A stretch of 64,000 nt of DNA from Rossellomorea vietnamensis (lineage in GTDB: Bacteria > Bacillota > Bacilli > Bacillales > Bacillaceae_B), in NCBI RefSeq assembly GCF_008180615.1, contig NZ_VTEH01000022.1, positions 1 through 64,000 of the forward strand, written 5' to 3'. The position numbers and the translations under genes are program-made. Every line of letters starts with the position of its first letter. Positions within the stretch are counted from its first letter, which is position 1. Positions 54,043 through 62,388 of the stretch are shown in pieces. The notes below the pieces were generated by a model. The model saw only the letters and a program-made list of their open reading frames with translations. It did no database searches and had not been told where the DNA came from.

Positions 54043-54836
54043 TGGATAAAATGATATTTGGCCGTTATATACCGAGTGATTCATTTGTACACCGAATGGA
54101 TCCCCGTTCTAAATTAATTTTTATTTTTGCATTTATATGTATAGTTTTTCTTGCGAATAATGCTGTCACCTATGCAGTGCTGGGAGCTTTCACGCTGAGT
54201 GCCATGCTCTCAGTAAAGGTCCCGCTGAAGTTTCTCCTTGGGGGACTGAAGCCGGTGATGTGGCTCGTGCTGTTTACTTTCCTTCTTCATATCTTTTTTA
54301 CCCAAGAGGGTGAGGTCCTGGCAGACTTCGGCTTTATCAAAATTTATGAAGAGGGCCTCAGGCAGGCCATATTCATTTCTTTAAGGTTCACCTATTTAAT
54401 CATTGTGACAACCCTATTAACGCTTACCACCTCGCCCATCTCCATTACGGACGGTCTCGAGACACTGCTAAACCCGTTGAAAAAGATCAGGTTCCCGGTG
54501 CATGAGATGGCCCTGATGATGAGTATATCCCTCCGCTTCATTCCTACCCTTATGGAAGAAACGGACAAGATCATCAAGGCTCAGACGGCCAGAGGAGCTG
54601 AACTGGCCACAGGACCGGTTAAAGAGAGGATCAAGTCCATAGTACCCCTGTTAATTCCGTTGTTCGTAGGTGCGTTCAAACGGGCAGAGGATCTGGCGAC
54701 GGCCATGGAAGCCAGAGGATATAAGGGCGGCGAAGGCAGGACGAAATACCGGGTTTTGAAATGGACAGGAACCGACACGGCTGTCCTTGGGTCCCTCGTC
54801 GTACTGGCCGCTGTCCTGCTGGTATTACGAGGATAA
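54042..54836 (+). CDS. ecfT: ECF transporter transmembrane protein EcfT
   Basis: EcfT couples the ATPases to substrate-binding S components. The 264-aa membrane protein has several spans (about 25-45, 65-90, 105-135, 240-262). The cytoplasmic coupling helices carry the Ala-Arg-Gly motifs (TARGAEL and EARGYKGG). ATG 54042 overlaps the ecfA2 stop; GTG 54039 is an in-frame alternative. Confidence 0.95.
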   Translation: MDKMIFGRYIPSDSFVHRMDPRSKLIFIFAFICIVFLANNAVTYAVLGAFTLSAMLSVKVPLKFLLGGLKPVMWLVLFTFLLHIFFTQEGEVLADFGFIKIYEEGLRQAIFISLRFTYLIIVTTLLTLTTSPISITDGLETLLNPLKKIRFPVHEMALMMSISLRFIPTLMEETDKIIKAQTARGAELATGPVKERIKSIVPLLIPLFVGAFKRAEDLATAMEARGYKGGEGRTKYRVLKWTGTDTAVLGSLVVLAAVLLVLRG

Positions 54837-54849
54837 TGGGAGTGTTTCT

Positions 54850-55587
54850 ATGCAGCGAATAAAATGTACAGTGGCCTATGACGGTTCCCCATTTGCAGGC
54901 TATCAAGTACAGCCGGGGAAACGTACGGTCCAGCTCGAAATTGAAAAGGCTTTGAGCAGCATCCATAAAGGGGAAGAGTTGAGAATTACGGCCTCTGGAA
55001 GAACAGATGCCGGAGTCCATGCTAAGGGGCAGGTTTTTCACTTTGATACAAAGCTCTCTATTCCCGAAGACAAGTGGCCTGCTGTGCTGAACAGCAAGCT
55101 GCCACCGGAAATCGTGGTCCGTTCAGCAGAAATGGTTCCGCAAGATTTTCATGCCCGTTTTTCGGCAGTGAAAAAAGAGTACCGGTATTCTGTTTACCGT
55201 ACTAGAACAGCAGATCCTTTTAAAAGGAACTTCGCCTTGCACTACCCGTTCCACCTGAATTTAGAAGAAATGCAGAAGGCAGCGGAGCATTTAATAGGTG
55301 AACATGACTTTACCAGTTTCTGTTCTGCCAAGACGGATGTGGAAGATAAGGTCAGGACACTATACAAAATCGATATAAGCGAAAAGGAAGATGAACTAAC
55401 TTTTGCGTATACCGGGAATGGCTTCCTCTACAATATGGTCCGGATCCTGTCCGGCACCTTGCTGGATGTGGGAAGGGGCAGGTACAGTGCGGAAGAGGCG
55501 GCCGCCATGCTTAAGGCAAGAGACCGCAGTGCAGCAGGGAAAACAGCTGCTCCTCAAGGGCTGTATTTGTGGAAGGTTTTTTACTGA
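54850..55587 (+). CDS. truA: tRNA pseudouridine(38-40) synthase TruA
   Basis: TruA converts uridines 38-40 of the tRNA anticodon stem to pseudouridine. ATG 54850 (MQRIKCTVAYDGSPFAGYQ) gives 245 aa, with GGGAGTG upstream; an earlier frame overlaps ecfT. The catalytic Asp is in ASGRTDAGVHAKGQV. It is translated 13 bases after ecfT. Confidence 0.96.
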   Translation: MQRIKCTVAYDGSPFAGYQVQPGKRTVQLEIEKALSSIHKGEELRITASGRTDAGVHAKGQVFHFDTKLSIPEDKWPAVLNSKLPPEIVVRSAEMVPQDFHARFSAVKKEYRYSVYRTRTADPFKRNFALHYPFHLNLEEMQKAAEHLIGEHDFTSFCSAKTDVEDKVRTLYKIDISEKEDELTFAYTGNGFLYNMVRILSGTLLDVGRGRYSAEEAAAMLKARDRSAAGKTAAPQGLYLWKVFY

Positions 55588-55731
55588 GGGTCTTGTAAAA
55601 TGGTTAGCTTCTCCTCTTTGCAAAGAAGGAAAACCGTATTCTCTGCACCTGAAAATTCTTGACTGAACAGAGGATTTAGAAAAGCTTTTATACTTTTTTT
55701 CTAAAACAACTAATCCAGGTGTAACATTCCC

Positions 55732-55760
55732 TTGACATCCCGGCGTGAACAAGATATTAT
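55732..55760 (+). promoter_or_regulatory. rplM-rpsI promoter
   Basis: TTGACA (55732-55737) and TATTAT (55755-55760) are 17 bp apart, in the 287-bp truA-rplM gap. Confidence 0.8.
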
Positions 55761-55818
55761 AACATATGGTATGTTATTAACCCCACGATAAGCCCCGGAA
55801 TCTTATTGTGATTAAAGA
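55761..55818 (+). promoter_or_regulatory. L13 leader RNA
   Basis: A short AACATA / TATGTT hairpin is followed by AACCCCACGATAAGCCCCGG and CTTATTGTG, where CACGATAAG pairs with CTTATTGTG. I recognise this as the conserved L13 leader of Bacilli, thought to allow autoregulation of rplM-rpsI. Confidence 0.75.
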
Positions 55819-55874
55819 TATATACTATCGGAACTTAAATGATTTATGAATGATAAATATTAGGAGGGTAACTC

Positions 55875-56312
55875 ATGCGTACGACATATATGGCAAAAGC
55901 TAATGAAATCGAACGTAAGTGGTTCGTTGTTGACGCTGAAGGCAAGACTCTTGGTCGCCTTTCCAGCGAAGTAGCAGCAATCTTACGTGGTAAACACAAA
56001 CCAACTTTCACACCACACGTTGACACTGGTGATCACGTGATCATCATTAATGCATCTAAAATCGAATTGACAGGTAAGAAACTTACCGACAAAATTTACT
56101 ACCGTCACAGCCAGCACCCAGGCGGTTTGAAATCCCGTACAGCTCTTGAAATGCGTACAAACTACTCAGAAAAAATGCTTGAACTTGGAATTAAAGGTAT
56201 GCTTCCAAAAGGATCTTTAGGCCGTCAAATGTTCAAGAAATTGCATGTTTTCGCAGGCGCTGAGCACACGCACCAAGCACAACAACCAGAAGTTTACGAA
56301 CTTCGTGGATAA
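55875..56312 (+). CDS. rplM: 50S ribosomal protein L13
   Basis: L13 is an early 50S assembly protein. The 145-aa protein has MRTTYMAKANEIERKWFVVD and the conserved GMLPKGSLGRQMFKKLHVF. TATTAGGAGGGTA is the ribosome-binding site. Confidence 0.97.
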   Translation: MRTTYMAKANEIERKWFVVDAEGKTLGRLSSEVAAILRGKHKPTFTPHVDTGDHVIIINASKIELTGKKLTDKIYYRHSQHPGGLKSRTALEMRTNYSEKMLELGIKGMLPKGSLGRQMFKKLHVFAGAEHTHQAQQPEVYELRG

Positions 56313-56334
56313 TTAATAAGAGGAGGTTATTATC

Positions 56335-56727
56335 TTGGCACAAGTTCAATATTACGGAACTGGTCGTCGTAAGAGCTCAGTAGCTCGCGTACGTTTAGTA
56401 CCAGGTAACGGAAAAATCGTTATTAATGATCGTGAAGTAGAAAACTACATCCCATTCGAAGCACTACGTGAGGTTATCAAACAACCTCTAGTTGCAACTG
56501 AAACTGTTGGCAACTACGATGTATTGGTAAACGTTAATGGTGGAGGATACACTGGCCAAGCTGGTGCAATCCGTCACGGTATCGCCCGTGCATTGCTTCA
56601 AGCTGATCCTGAATACCGCGGAACTCTTAAGCGTGCAGGATTACTGACTCGTGACGCTCGTATGAAAGAACGTAAAAAATACGGTCTTAAAGGCGCTCGT
56701 CGTGCACCTCAGTTCTCAAAACGTTAA
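56335..56727 (+). CDS. rpsI: 30S ribosomal protein S9
   Basis: S9 reaches P-site tRNA with its basic tail. The 130-aa protein starts at TTG (MAQVQYYGTGRRKSSVARV) after AAGAGGAGGTTA and ends KYGLKGARRAPQFSKR. Confidence 0.97.
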   Translation: MAQVQYYGTGRRKSSVARVRLVPGNGKIVINDREVENYIPFEALREVIKQPLVATETVGNYDVLVNVNGGGYTGQAGAIRHGIARALLQADPEYRGTLKRAGLLTRDARMKERKKYGLKGARRAPQFSKR

Positions 56728-56743
56728 TATTTATTATCGTTCG

Positions 56744-56776
56744 ATCCCAGCTGGTTTATCCAGCTGGGATTTTTTG
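56744..56776 (+). terminator. rpsI terminator
   Basis: ATCCCAGCTG (56744-56753) pairs with CAGCTGGGAT (56761-56770), with a T-run behind it. The 250 bases up to ybaK hold a second inverted repeat, GGCCCGCTGG / CCAGTGGGCC (56842-56871), without a T-run, and no gene. Confidence 0.9.
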
Positions 56777-57024
56777 TGTTCAGTTTGATGCTGCTATGGT
56801 TAAATAGGCCGTGAAATTGGTGAATAAGATATGAAGCTTGATGGCCCGCTGGTATTTATCTTCCAGTGGGCCTGTTAATGGAGCATAAGTTTGCTTCCGA
56901 TTTCTTGAAAACCTTTAATGCCTCTGAAAATCAATAAAGCAGGATCACCAGCCAGAATTGGAAACCATTGCTCGAATGAAGTACACTTTTAAGCAAAAAA
57001 TACGTTCAAAGGGAGGGAAGAGCT

Positions 57025-57471
57025 TTGAGCGTTATTACTTCATTCAATTCTAAGAGAAGAGAGAAGCAGGTACAGCATGAAAGAAAGCTGCTGCGGGAAA
57101 TCTCGATAAAGATGCTTCAAGAAAGTGTCCGGAAGCATTTTGGACAGATGAAAGTACAGGGCGGGGTCTTGATGCAGCAGGGCTTTGATGAAGCCTGTTT
57201 CGATGTGGCGATAGAAGCCTACTTGCTTGGCGGGAAGTTAAGCAAGTTTGGATATGGCGGTGAGACTGAAGAAGATGTTCAGAATCGGTGCAAATCTGAG
57301 ATGAAACATTATATTGATACTCTATATAACTTTTGGCTTTATTGGTCAGAGATTGGTGTTTCCAACGCAGTGGATGAATCCTTTTACTACAGTTGTGAGC
57401 ACTTTGTTGAAACCTGGTGGAGTGAAGGATACAGAAATGGCATCAAGAGACATAAGATGAGAATGCATTAA
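57025..57471 (+). CDS. ybaK: DUF2521 family protein YbaK
   Basis: The 148-aa protein starts at TTG (MSVITSFNSKRREKQVQHER) after AAAGGGAGGGAAG. It is acidic to neutral, mostly helical, and lacks membrane spans or catalytic motifs that I recognise. It matches the Bacillus YbaK/DUF2521 family by sequence and by its place before cwlD. Function is unknown. Confidence 0.85.
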   Translation: MSVITSFNSKRREKQVQHERKLLREISIKMLQESVRKHFGQMKVQGGVLMQQGFDEACFDVAIEAYLLGGKLSKFGYGGETEEDVQNRCKSEMKHYIDTLYNFWLYWSEIGVSNAVDESFYYSCEHFVETWWSEGYRNGIKRHKMRMH

Positions 57472-57540
57472 TTTTATTCCGGCAGTTCTAAAATCACCCC
57501 TTGTCCCATATTTTTTATAGAGATGGGGGAGGGGAATGGA

Positions 57541-58263
57541 ATGAACAATAAGCTGAAGATGATAGGGTTTGCCGGAGTAGTCATCATCCTATTTTTTATA
57601 TTTCAGTATAAACTGCTGGACACGAATACTTGGGAATCGTGGAACCTGCCTTTATCAGGAAAGATCATTTATCTGGACCCAGGGCACGGTGGAGCAGATG
57701 GGGGCGCGGACAGCGGAGAAGGAAACGCCAAAGTGTATGAAAAGGATATTGCTTTTAATGTAGCTGTGATGTTGCGGGATTACTTCCAAGAGCAAGGGGC
57801 ACTTGTGATTTTGACGAGAGAGGAAGACCGCGATCTTGCTCCAGAAGGAATGAAAGGATATAGCCGCAGAAAAACGGAAGACCTCAAAAAACGGCTGGAT
57901 CTCATCAATTCCTCTAATGCGGATCTTTATCTGAGCATACATTTGAACTCCATCCCTTCCGGCAGGTGGAGCGGGGCACAGACCTTTTATAATCCGAAGT
58001 TCAAGGAAAATAAAGAGGTGGCAACCTCCATACAGTCAGAGCTGATCAGGAACCTCGAAAATACGAAGAGAGAAGCAAAAGGAATCCAGAATGTGTATCT
58101 TGTTAAACACATCAACAAGCCAGGTGCACTGGTGGAGATCGGATTTCTTTCCAATCCAGGTGAAAAGGCTAATCTCATGACTGAAAAATACCAGCAAAAA
58201 GTGGCAGCCTCTATATATGAAGGAGTCCTAAAGTATTATGATGAGAAAACTGACGAGGAATAA
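57541..58263 (+). CDS. cwlD: Spore-cortex N-acetylmuramoyl-L-alanine amidase CwlD
   Basis: CwlD, with the deacetylase PdaA, makes muramic-delta-lactam in the spore cortex, which is needed for germination. ATG 57541 (MNNKLKMIGFAG; ribosome-binding site GGGGGAGGGG) gives 240 aa. An N-terminal membrane or signal segment (about 6-23) is followed by the amidase_3 domain with zinc ligands in YLDPGHGGADGG, the KDIAFN Glu region and SIHLNSIPSG, and the catalytic Glu in GALVEIGFLSN. Confidence 0.95.
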   Translation: MNNKLKMIGFAGVVIILFFIFQYKLLDTNTWESWNLPLSGKIIYLDPGHGGADGGADSGEGNAKVYEKDIAFNVAVMLRDYFQEQGALVILTREEDRDLAPEGMKGYSRRKTEDLKKRLDLINSSNADLYLSIHLNSIPSGRWSGAQTFYNPKFKENKEVATSIQSELIRNLENTKREAKGIQNVYLVKHINKPGALVEIGFLSNPGEKANLMTEKYQQKVAASIYEGVLKYYDEKTDEE

Positions 58264-58280
58264 TCCTCTCAGTTTTTTTA
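58246..58280 (+). terminator. cwlD terminator
   Basis: AAAACTGACGAGGA (58246-58259, inside the last codons of cwlD) pairs with TCCTCTCAGTTTTTT (58264-58278). The stem therefore overlaps the stop codon. Confidence 0.85.
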
Positions 58281-58367
58281 TTGGGCACCTAAGCATATCT
58301 GTTAATCGGTGTACCTTTTCTGCAGGCTGGTAGAGGAAGTGTTGGTTGGTACTGTCCCGTCGGTTGA

Positions 58368-59183
58368 GTGGATACATGACTGAGGGCGTTTTGTCTGAGA
58401 TATGTCTTCAAGTGGTTTGAGTGGATACATGAGTGAGGAGTTTTAATCGGAGATATGTCATCAAGCGGTTCAAGTGGATACATGAGTGAGGGTGTTTTGT
58501 CTGAGATATGTCCTCAAGTGGTTTGAGTGGATACATGAGTGAGGAGTTTTAATCGGAGATATGTTCCCAAGAGGCTCGAGTGGATAAATGAGTGAGGGCG
58601 TTTTGTCTGAGATATGTCTTCAAGTGGTTTGAGTGAATACATGAGTGAGGAGTTTTAATCGGAGATATGTCCCCAAGAGGCTCGAGTGGATACATGAGTA
58701 AGGAGTTTTAGTCGGACTCAAGCGGTTCAGGTGGATACATGAGTGAGGGTGTTTTATTGGAGATATGTCCCCAAGAGGCTCGAGTGGATACATGAGTAAG
58801 GAGTTTTAGTCGGAAATATGTCATCAAGCGGTTCAAGTGGGTACATGAGTGAGTGTGTTTTGTCTGAGATATGTCTTCAAGTGGTTTGCGTGGATACATG
58901 AGTGAGGAGTTTTAATCGGAGATATGTCCCCAAGAGGCTCGAGTGGATACAGAGGAGTTTTAGTCGGAGATATGTCATCAAGCGGTTCAAGTGGGTACAT
59001 GAGTGAGTGTGTTTTGTCTGAGATATGTCTTCAAGTGGTTTGCGTGGATACATGAGTGAGGGTGTTTTGTCTGAGATATGTCCTCAAGTGGTTTGCGTGG
59101 ATACATGAGTGAGGGCGTTTTGTCTGAGATATGTCTTCAAGTGGTTTGCGTGGATACATGAGTGAGGGCGTTTTGTCTGAGAT
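58368..59183. repeat. 53-bp tandem repeat array B (about 16 units)
   Basis: Units start at 58368, 58421, 58474, 58527, 58580, 58633, 58686, 58731, 58784, 58837, 58890, 58943, 58991, 59044, 59097 and 59150. The step is 53 bp except for two shortened units (45 and 48 bp). The core is GTGGATACATGAGTGA, then 14 bases, then AGATATGTC(T/C)TCA. Two subtypes, GGCGTTTTGTCTG and GGAGTTTTAATCGG, alternate in the first half and give way to the first type alone in the last four units. The same family forms array A at 892-1150. Confidence 0.93.
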
Positions 59184-59556
59184 TCCACAAGGCTGCAATC
59201 GAAACATTAGTGAGCGGCTTAAATCTGAGAGGCGTACCCATACAGTTCAATAGGCTAAATGATGTGTGTATGTTTATCACCTCAGCTATGTCTCCGCCCT
59301 GTGGTGTGTATGCAAGGGTAAGTCTGTGTATTGCAAGTCAAGCTGTTTTTAAAAGAGTCAGGTTATTTCGATGATATTACTCCCGGTTAATGAACAGATG
59401 ATAAATATCCAGAAATAAATGCTCATACTGACTGTCGTCATCACACGAATTTATGTAATTTTCTCCCTTCAAGCTGTTAGACAATTCAATAGAATTAGAA
59501 TATGTTATACTGAAAAAGAATGTAAACGAATTCAGGATTAAAGGAAGGTGTAAAGA
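59184..59556. other. Array B to salA intergenic region
   Basis: About 370 bases follow the last repeat. A 70-codon frame beginning in the array (59162) has no ribosome-binding site and no recognisable match. A TATACT at 59506-59511 may be the -10 box of salA, but I see no good -35. Nothing else is assignable. Confidence 0.45.
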
Positions 59557-60618
59557 ATGTTAACAGAACAACAAGTGAGAGATTTATTATATAAAATTAA
59601 AGATCCTTTCTTACATAAAACACTCGAGGAAACCAACGGTGTTGTTGAAGTTAGTGTAAAAGAAGAGAAAAGCCATGTCAGCGTGAAGGTAGCGATTGCG
59701 AAGACGGGGACTGCTGAACAGATGAAGATGCAGCAGGAAATCGTCAAGATACTAAAAGAAAATGGTGCTGAAACGGTTGGTATTCGTTTTGCTGACCTTT
59801 CGCCAGAAGAGCTTGAAAAACATAGAGGAGCACAACCTGAAGCTGGTGGGGAATCCGGCAGCCTGCTTTCACCTGGAAGCAAGACAACCTTTATCGCTAT
59901 CGCGAGCGGAAAAGGCGGCGTTGGAAAATCAACTGTTGCCGTAAATCTTGCTGTTTCATTGGCCCGTGCAGGCAAAAAGGTGGGACTGGTTGATGCTGAT
60001 ATCTATGGATTCAGTGTTCCGGACATGATGGGGATTGTGAAGAGGCCTGTTGTCAGAGGTGAAAAAATCATTCCAGTTGAAAGATTCGGAGTGAAGGTAA
60101 TATCCATGGGATTCTTTGTGGAAGACAACGCTCCAGTTATTTGGAGAGGACCGATGCTTGGCAAGATGCTCAATAACTTCTTTGGCGAAGTAGAGTGGGG
60201 AGAACTGGATTACCTGCTGCTGGATCTGCCGCCGGGAACAGGAGATGTAGCTCTTGATATTCATACGATGCTTCCGCAGTGTAAAGAAATCATTGTAACC
60301 ACTCCTCACCCTACAGCGGCTTTCGTTGCTGCGCGTGCAGGGGCAATGGCCTTAAGCACTGATCATGAAATCCTGGGTGTTATTGAAAATATGTCTTACT
60401 TCGAGAGCAAAACGACCGGAGAGAGAGAATATGTCTTTGGAAGGGGAGGCGGCGAGAAGCTATCTGAAGAATTAAGAACAGAGCTTCTTGGGCAACTTCC
60501 TCTTCAACAGCCGGACTGGGATGAAGATGACTTTGCGCCATCTGTGTACGATGTGGACCACCGTATAGGTAAAGTCTATGGAGACATCGCCCACAAAGTG
60601 ATTAACTTGCTTTCTTAG
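59557..60618 (+). CDS. salA: Mrp/NBP35-family ATPase SalA
   Basis: In B. subtilis, SalA activates exoprotease expression by repressing scoC. The family (Mrp/ApbC) also carries Fe-S clusters in other bacteria. The 353-aa protein has an N-terminal MIP18/DUF59 domain (1-90) and a MinD-like ATPase with the deviant Walker A GKGGVGKST near 115 and LDLPPGTGD. I see no CxxC Fe-S motif near the C terminus, as in SalA. AAGGAAGGTG is the ribosome-binding site. Confidence 0.92.
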   Translation: MLTEQQVRDLLYKIKDPFLHKTLEETNGVVEVSVKEEKSHVSVKVAIAKTGTAEQMKMQQEIVKILKENGAETVGIRFADLSPEELEKHRGAQPEAGGESGSLLSPGSKTTFIAIASGKGGVGKSTVAVNLAVSLARAGKKVGLVDADIYGFSVPDMMGIVKRPVVRGEKIIPVERFGVKVISMGFFVEDNAPVIWRGPMLGKMLNNFFGEVEWGELDYLLLDLPPGTGDVALDIHTMLPQCKEIIVTTPHPTAAFVAARAGAMALSTDHEILGVIENMSYFESKTTGEREYVFGRGGGEKLSEELRTELLGQLPLQQPDWDEDDFAPSVYDVDHRIGKVYGDIAHKVINLLS

Positions 60619-60627
60619 AGCAAAAAA

Positions 60628-60664
60628 AGAGCGGTGAACTTATATGGTTCACTGCTCTTTTTAT
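60628..60664. terminator. Bidirectional terminator between salA and gerD
   Basis: AGAGCGGTGAAC (60628-60639) pairs with GTTCACTGCTCT (60647-60658), with A-runs on the left and T-runs on the right. It can serve both convergent genes. Confidence 0.9.
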
Positions 60665-60678
60665 ATTGCGAAAAGGGT

Positions 60679-61332
60679 TTAAGCTCCGCCTTCACCGCCG
60701 GATTCTTCGGAACCTCCGCCGCCTCCGGATTCACCTCCGCCGCTTTCGCCCCCGCCTTCTTGACCCTGCTCTCCGCCCTGGCCTTTCATTTCCCCGGCTG
60801 CTTTAAGCAGGATATCTTGAATCTTGGCTTTGAATAATGGGCTTTCAAAAGTTTCGGTTACAACCTGCTGCAGGTGTTCTCTGTATTCCTTGCTCTTCAG
60901 TGTTTCCCCGATTTCCTTTTGAATTTCTGGATCCTTAAGAATATCCATGACCATTCCCTGGTACTCTGGATCTTTCATGAGATCTTTTAAAAGCTTTTCA
61001 TTTTCAGTTTTCATGCTCTTAGCCATCTGTTCAGCAAATTTAGGATCTTCAAAGGACTTTTTCCAAAATTCGCTTCCTTTTTCTGAAGTAAGAGTCGTGA
61101 CAATGGTCTCTTTTACGACACTTTCATCCATGATCAGCTGCTGTTTCACTTTTTCATCCGTCATGATTTCCTGAATCGCTTTCTTCCCATCATCTGTTTT
61201 TAGTATATCAACAACCATTTTCTTGGTCTCGTCGTAGTCAGGCTGGCTGGCGCTTGCTTGTCCGCCTCCGCCGCCGCATGCAGATAGTATGAGGAGCGGC
61301 AGCAGTACCAATAGTAAGGATAGTTTTTTCAT
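60679..61332 (-). CDS. gerD: Spore germination lipoprotein GerD
   Basis: GerD is a lipoprotein of the spore inner membrane needed to cluster germinant receptors. The 217-aa protein has a lipobox signal (LLILSACGG, lipid Cys about 19), a helical central core with repeated KDPE-type segments (about 60-180), and a C-terminal tail of about 35 residues made almost only of Gly, Glu and Ser. It is on the minus strand, converging with salA and diverging from kbaA. GAAAGGGGCTT precedes the ATG. Confidence 0.93.
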   Translation of the reverse strand: MKKLSLLLVLLPLLILSACGGGGGQASASQPDYDETKKMVVDILKTDDGKKAIQEIMTDEKVKQQLIMDESVVKETIVTTLTSEKGSEFWKKSFEDPKFAEQMAKSMKTENEKLLKDLMKDPEYQGMVMDILKDPEIQKEIGETLKSKEYREHLQQVVTETFESPLFKAKIQDILLKAAGEMKGQGGEQGQEGGGESGGGESGGGGGSEESGGEGGA

Positions 61333-61368
61333 TTTAAAGCCCCTTTCACTTCAAAATATCCCTACAAT

Positions 61369-61397
61369 TAATATGAGTTAAACGAAAAAAAATATAC
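61369..61397 (-). promoter_or_regulatory. Possible sigma-G promoter for gerD
   Basis: On the minus strand GTATA (61397-61393) and CATATTA (61375-61369) are 17 bp apart, close to the sigma-G pattern GHATR and CATHMTA with one mismatch in the -10. B. subtilis gerD is forespore-expressed from sigma-G, so the match is plausible. Confidence 0.45.
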
Positions 61398-61484
61398 CCT
61401 AAGGAAAAGTTGGTGTGGATTTTTCAAATGCTCGTTTGGTACAATCAAAGAAGTGCAAAAAATTGTAATGGAGGCATTTTCTAA

Positions 61485-62102
61485 GTGACTATCCGGAATT
61501 GGATTCGATTATTCTTCTCCACGCTTATGATAGGTGGACTTGTTACTGGTATTTCAGGATTAATTTTAAGATGGGACGAATTTGCTCCCTGGTTCAGCGA
61601 CTTTGAATTAGGCAAAGTCATCTCTGTGTTTTTATGGCTGGTTGTGGTCGGCTTTACGTTTAGTGTCATCAGCCAAATGGGCTTTTTTGCATATTTGACG
61701 ATTCATCAATTCGGAATGGGGATGTTCCGGTCTTTCTGGAAAACGGTCCAGATCGTGATCACCCTTTTTGTACTTTTTGATTTGATCTATTTCCGCTTCG
61801 ATGGTTTTATGGTAAATGGCGAAATCAAGCCGTCTTATATCATCTTGTTTTCATTAATTCTTGTGACAGGGCTGGTTGTGGCTTATCTAAAGAACAAGCA
61901 GTCTGGGCAAAATACATTTGTTTCCGCGATTTTCTTCATGGTGGTAGTTACCGTGCTTGAATGGCTTCCGGTTCTGCAGGCAAAAGAAAGCAAATGGCTT
62001 TTTCTAATGCTGTTTGCTTTGCTGGCGTGTAATGCTTATCAGCTGCTGGCACTTCCGAAGTTCAATAGAAGGTCTGAAGAAGAGAGAAAAAGTAAAAAGT
62101 AA
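61485..62102 (+). CDS. kbaA: KinB-signalling pathway activation protein KbaA
   Basis: KbaA is a membrane protein needed for KinB to phosphorylate Spo0F at the start of sporulation. The 205-aa protein starts at GTG (MTIRNWIRLFFSTLMIGG) after AATGGAGGCA. It has about six membrane spans and a basic cytoplasmic tail (RRSEEERKSKK). It diverges from gerD. Confidence 0.9.
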   Translation: MTIRNWIRLFFSTLMIGGLVTGISGLILRWDEFAPWFSDFELGKVISVFLWLVVVGFTFSVISQMGFFAYLTIHQFGMGMFRSFWKTVQIVITLFVLFDLIYFRFDGFMVNGEIKPSYIILFSLILVTGLVVAYLKNKQSGQNTFVSAIFFMVVVTVLEWLPVLQAKESKWLFLMLFALLACNAYQLLALPKFNRRSEEERKSKK

Positions 62103-62143
62103 AAAGAGGACTGATCCGATTGCCGGGTCAGTCCCTCTTTTTT
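62101..62143 (+). terminator. kbaA terminator
   Basis: AAAAAGAGGACTGA and GTCAGTCCCTCTTTTTTT form a long stem, starting at the kbaA stop. Confidence 0.9.
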
Positions 62144-62213
62144 TAGGAAAGAAAGTTTAAACATGATGTATTAGGTAAAGACAGCGGCTCTTATCCAGAC
62201 CGCTTGTTGCCCC

Positions 62214-62388
62214 TTGGAATATTTGCCTGTCGGAGCTGACCAAGGCGCTTACGCTTTTGTTCCGTCTAGCTGCAGCGCCAAGCCCCTCGGGGTCAAATAA
62301 CCCAAAGAGAATAAAAGGAAAGAGCGCCTTTTTTTCTCTTTGGAACATTTGCCTGTCGGAGCTGACCAAGGCGCTTACGCTTTTGTTC
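62214..62388. repeat. Bacillaceae intergenic repeat, 1.5 copies
   Basis: A segment containing ATTTGCCTGTCGGAGCTGAC and AAGGCGCTTACGCTTTTGTT occurs twice, at about 62214-62263 and 62340-62388. The second copy is preceded by CTAGCTGCAGCGCC and CCCCTCGGGGTCAAATAACC, the left half of the element, so one full copy (62263-62388) follows a right-half copy. GCGCC/GGCGC ends make it palindromic. The family is common in Bacillus genomes. The element ends next to the pdaB stop codon. Confidence 0.8.

Noticed and set aside
58708..58899. Minus-strand frames beginning MYP in array B (also at 58289-58483 and 768-1007)
   Set aside because: The 53-bp period shifts the frame at each unit, and no ribosome-binding sites are present. 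These are repeat artefacts.
59162..59374. 70-codon frame after array B
   Set aside because: It begins inside the repeat, has no ribosome-binding site and matches nothing I know.
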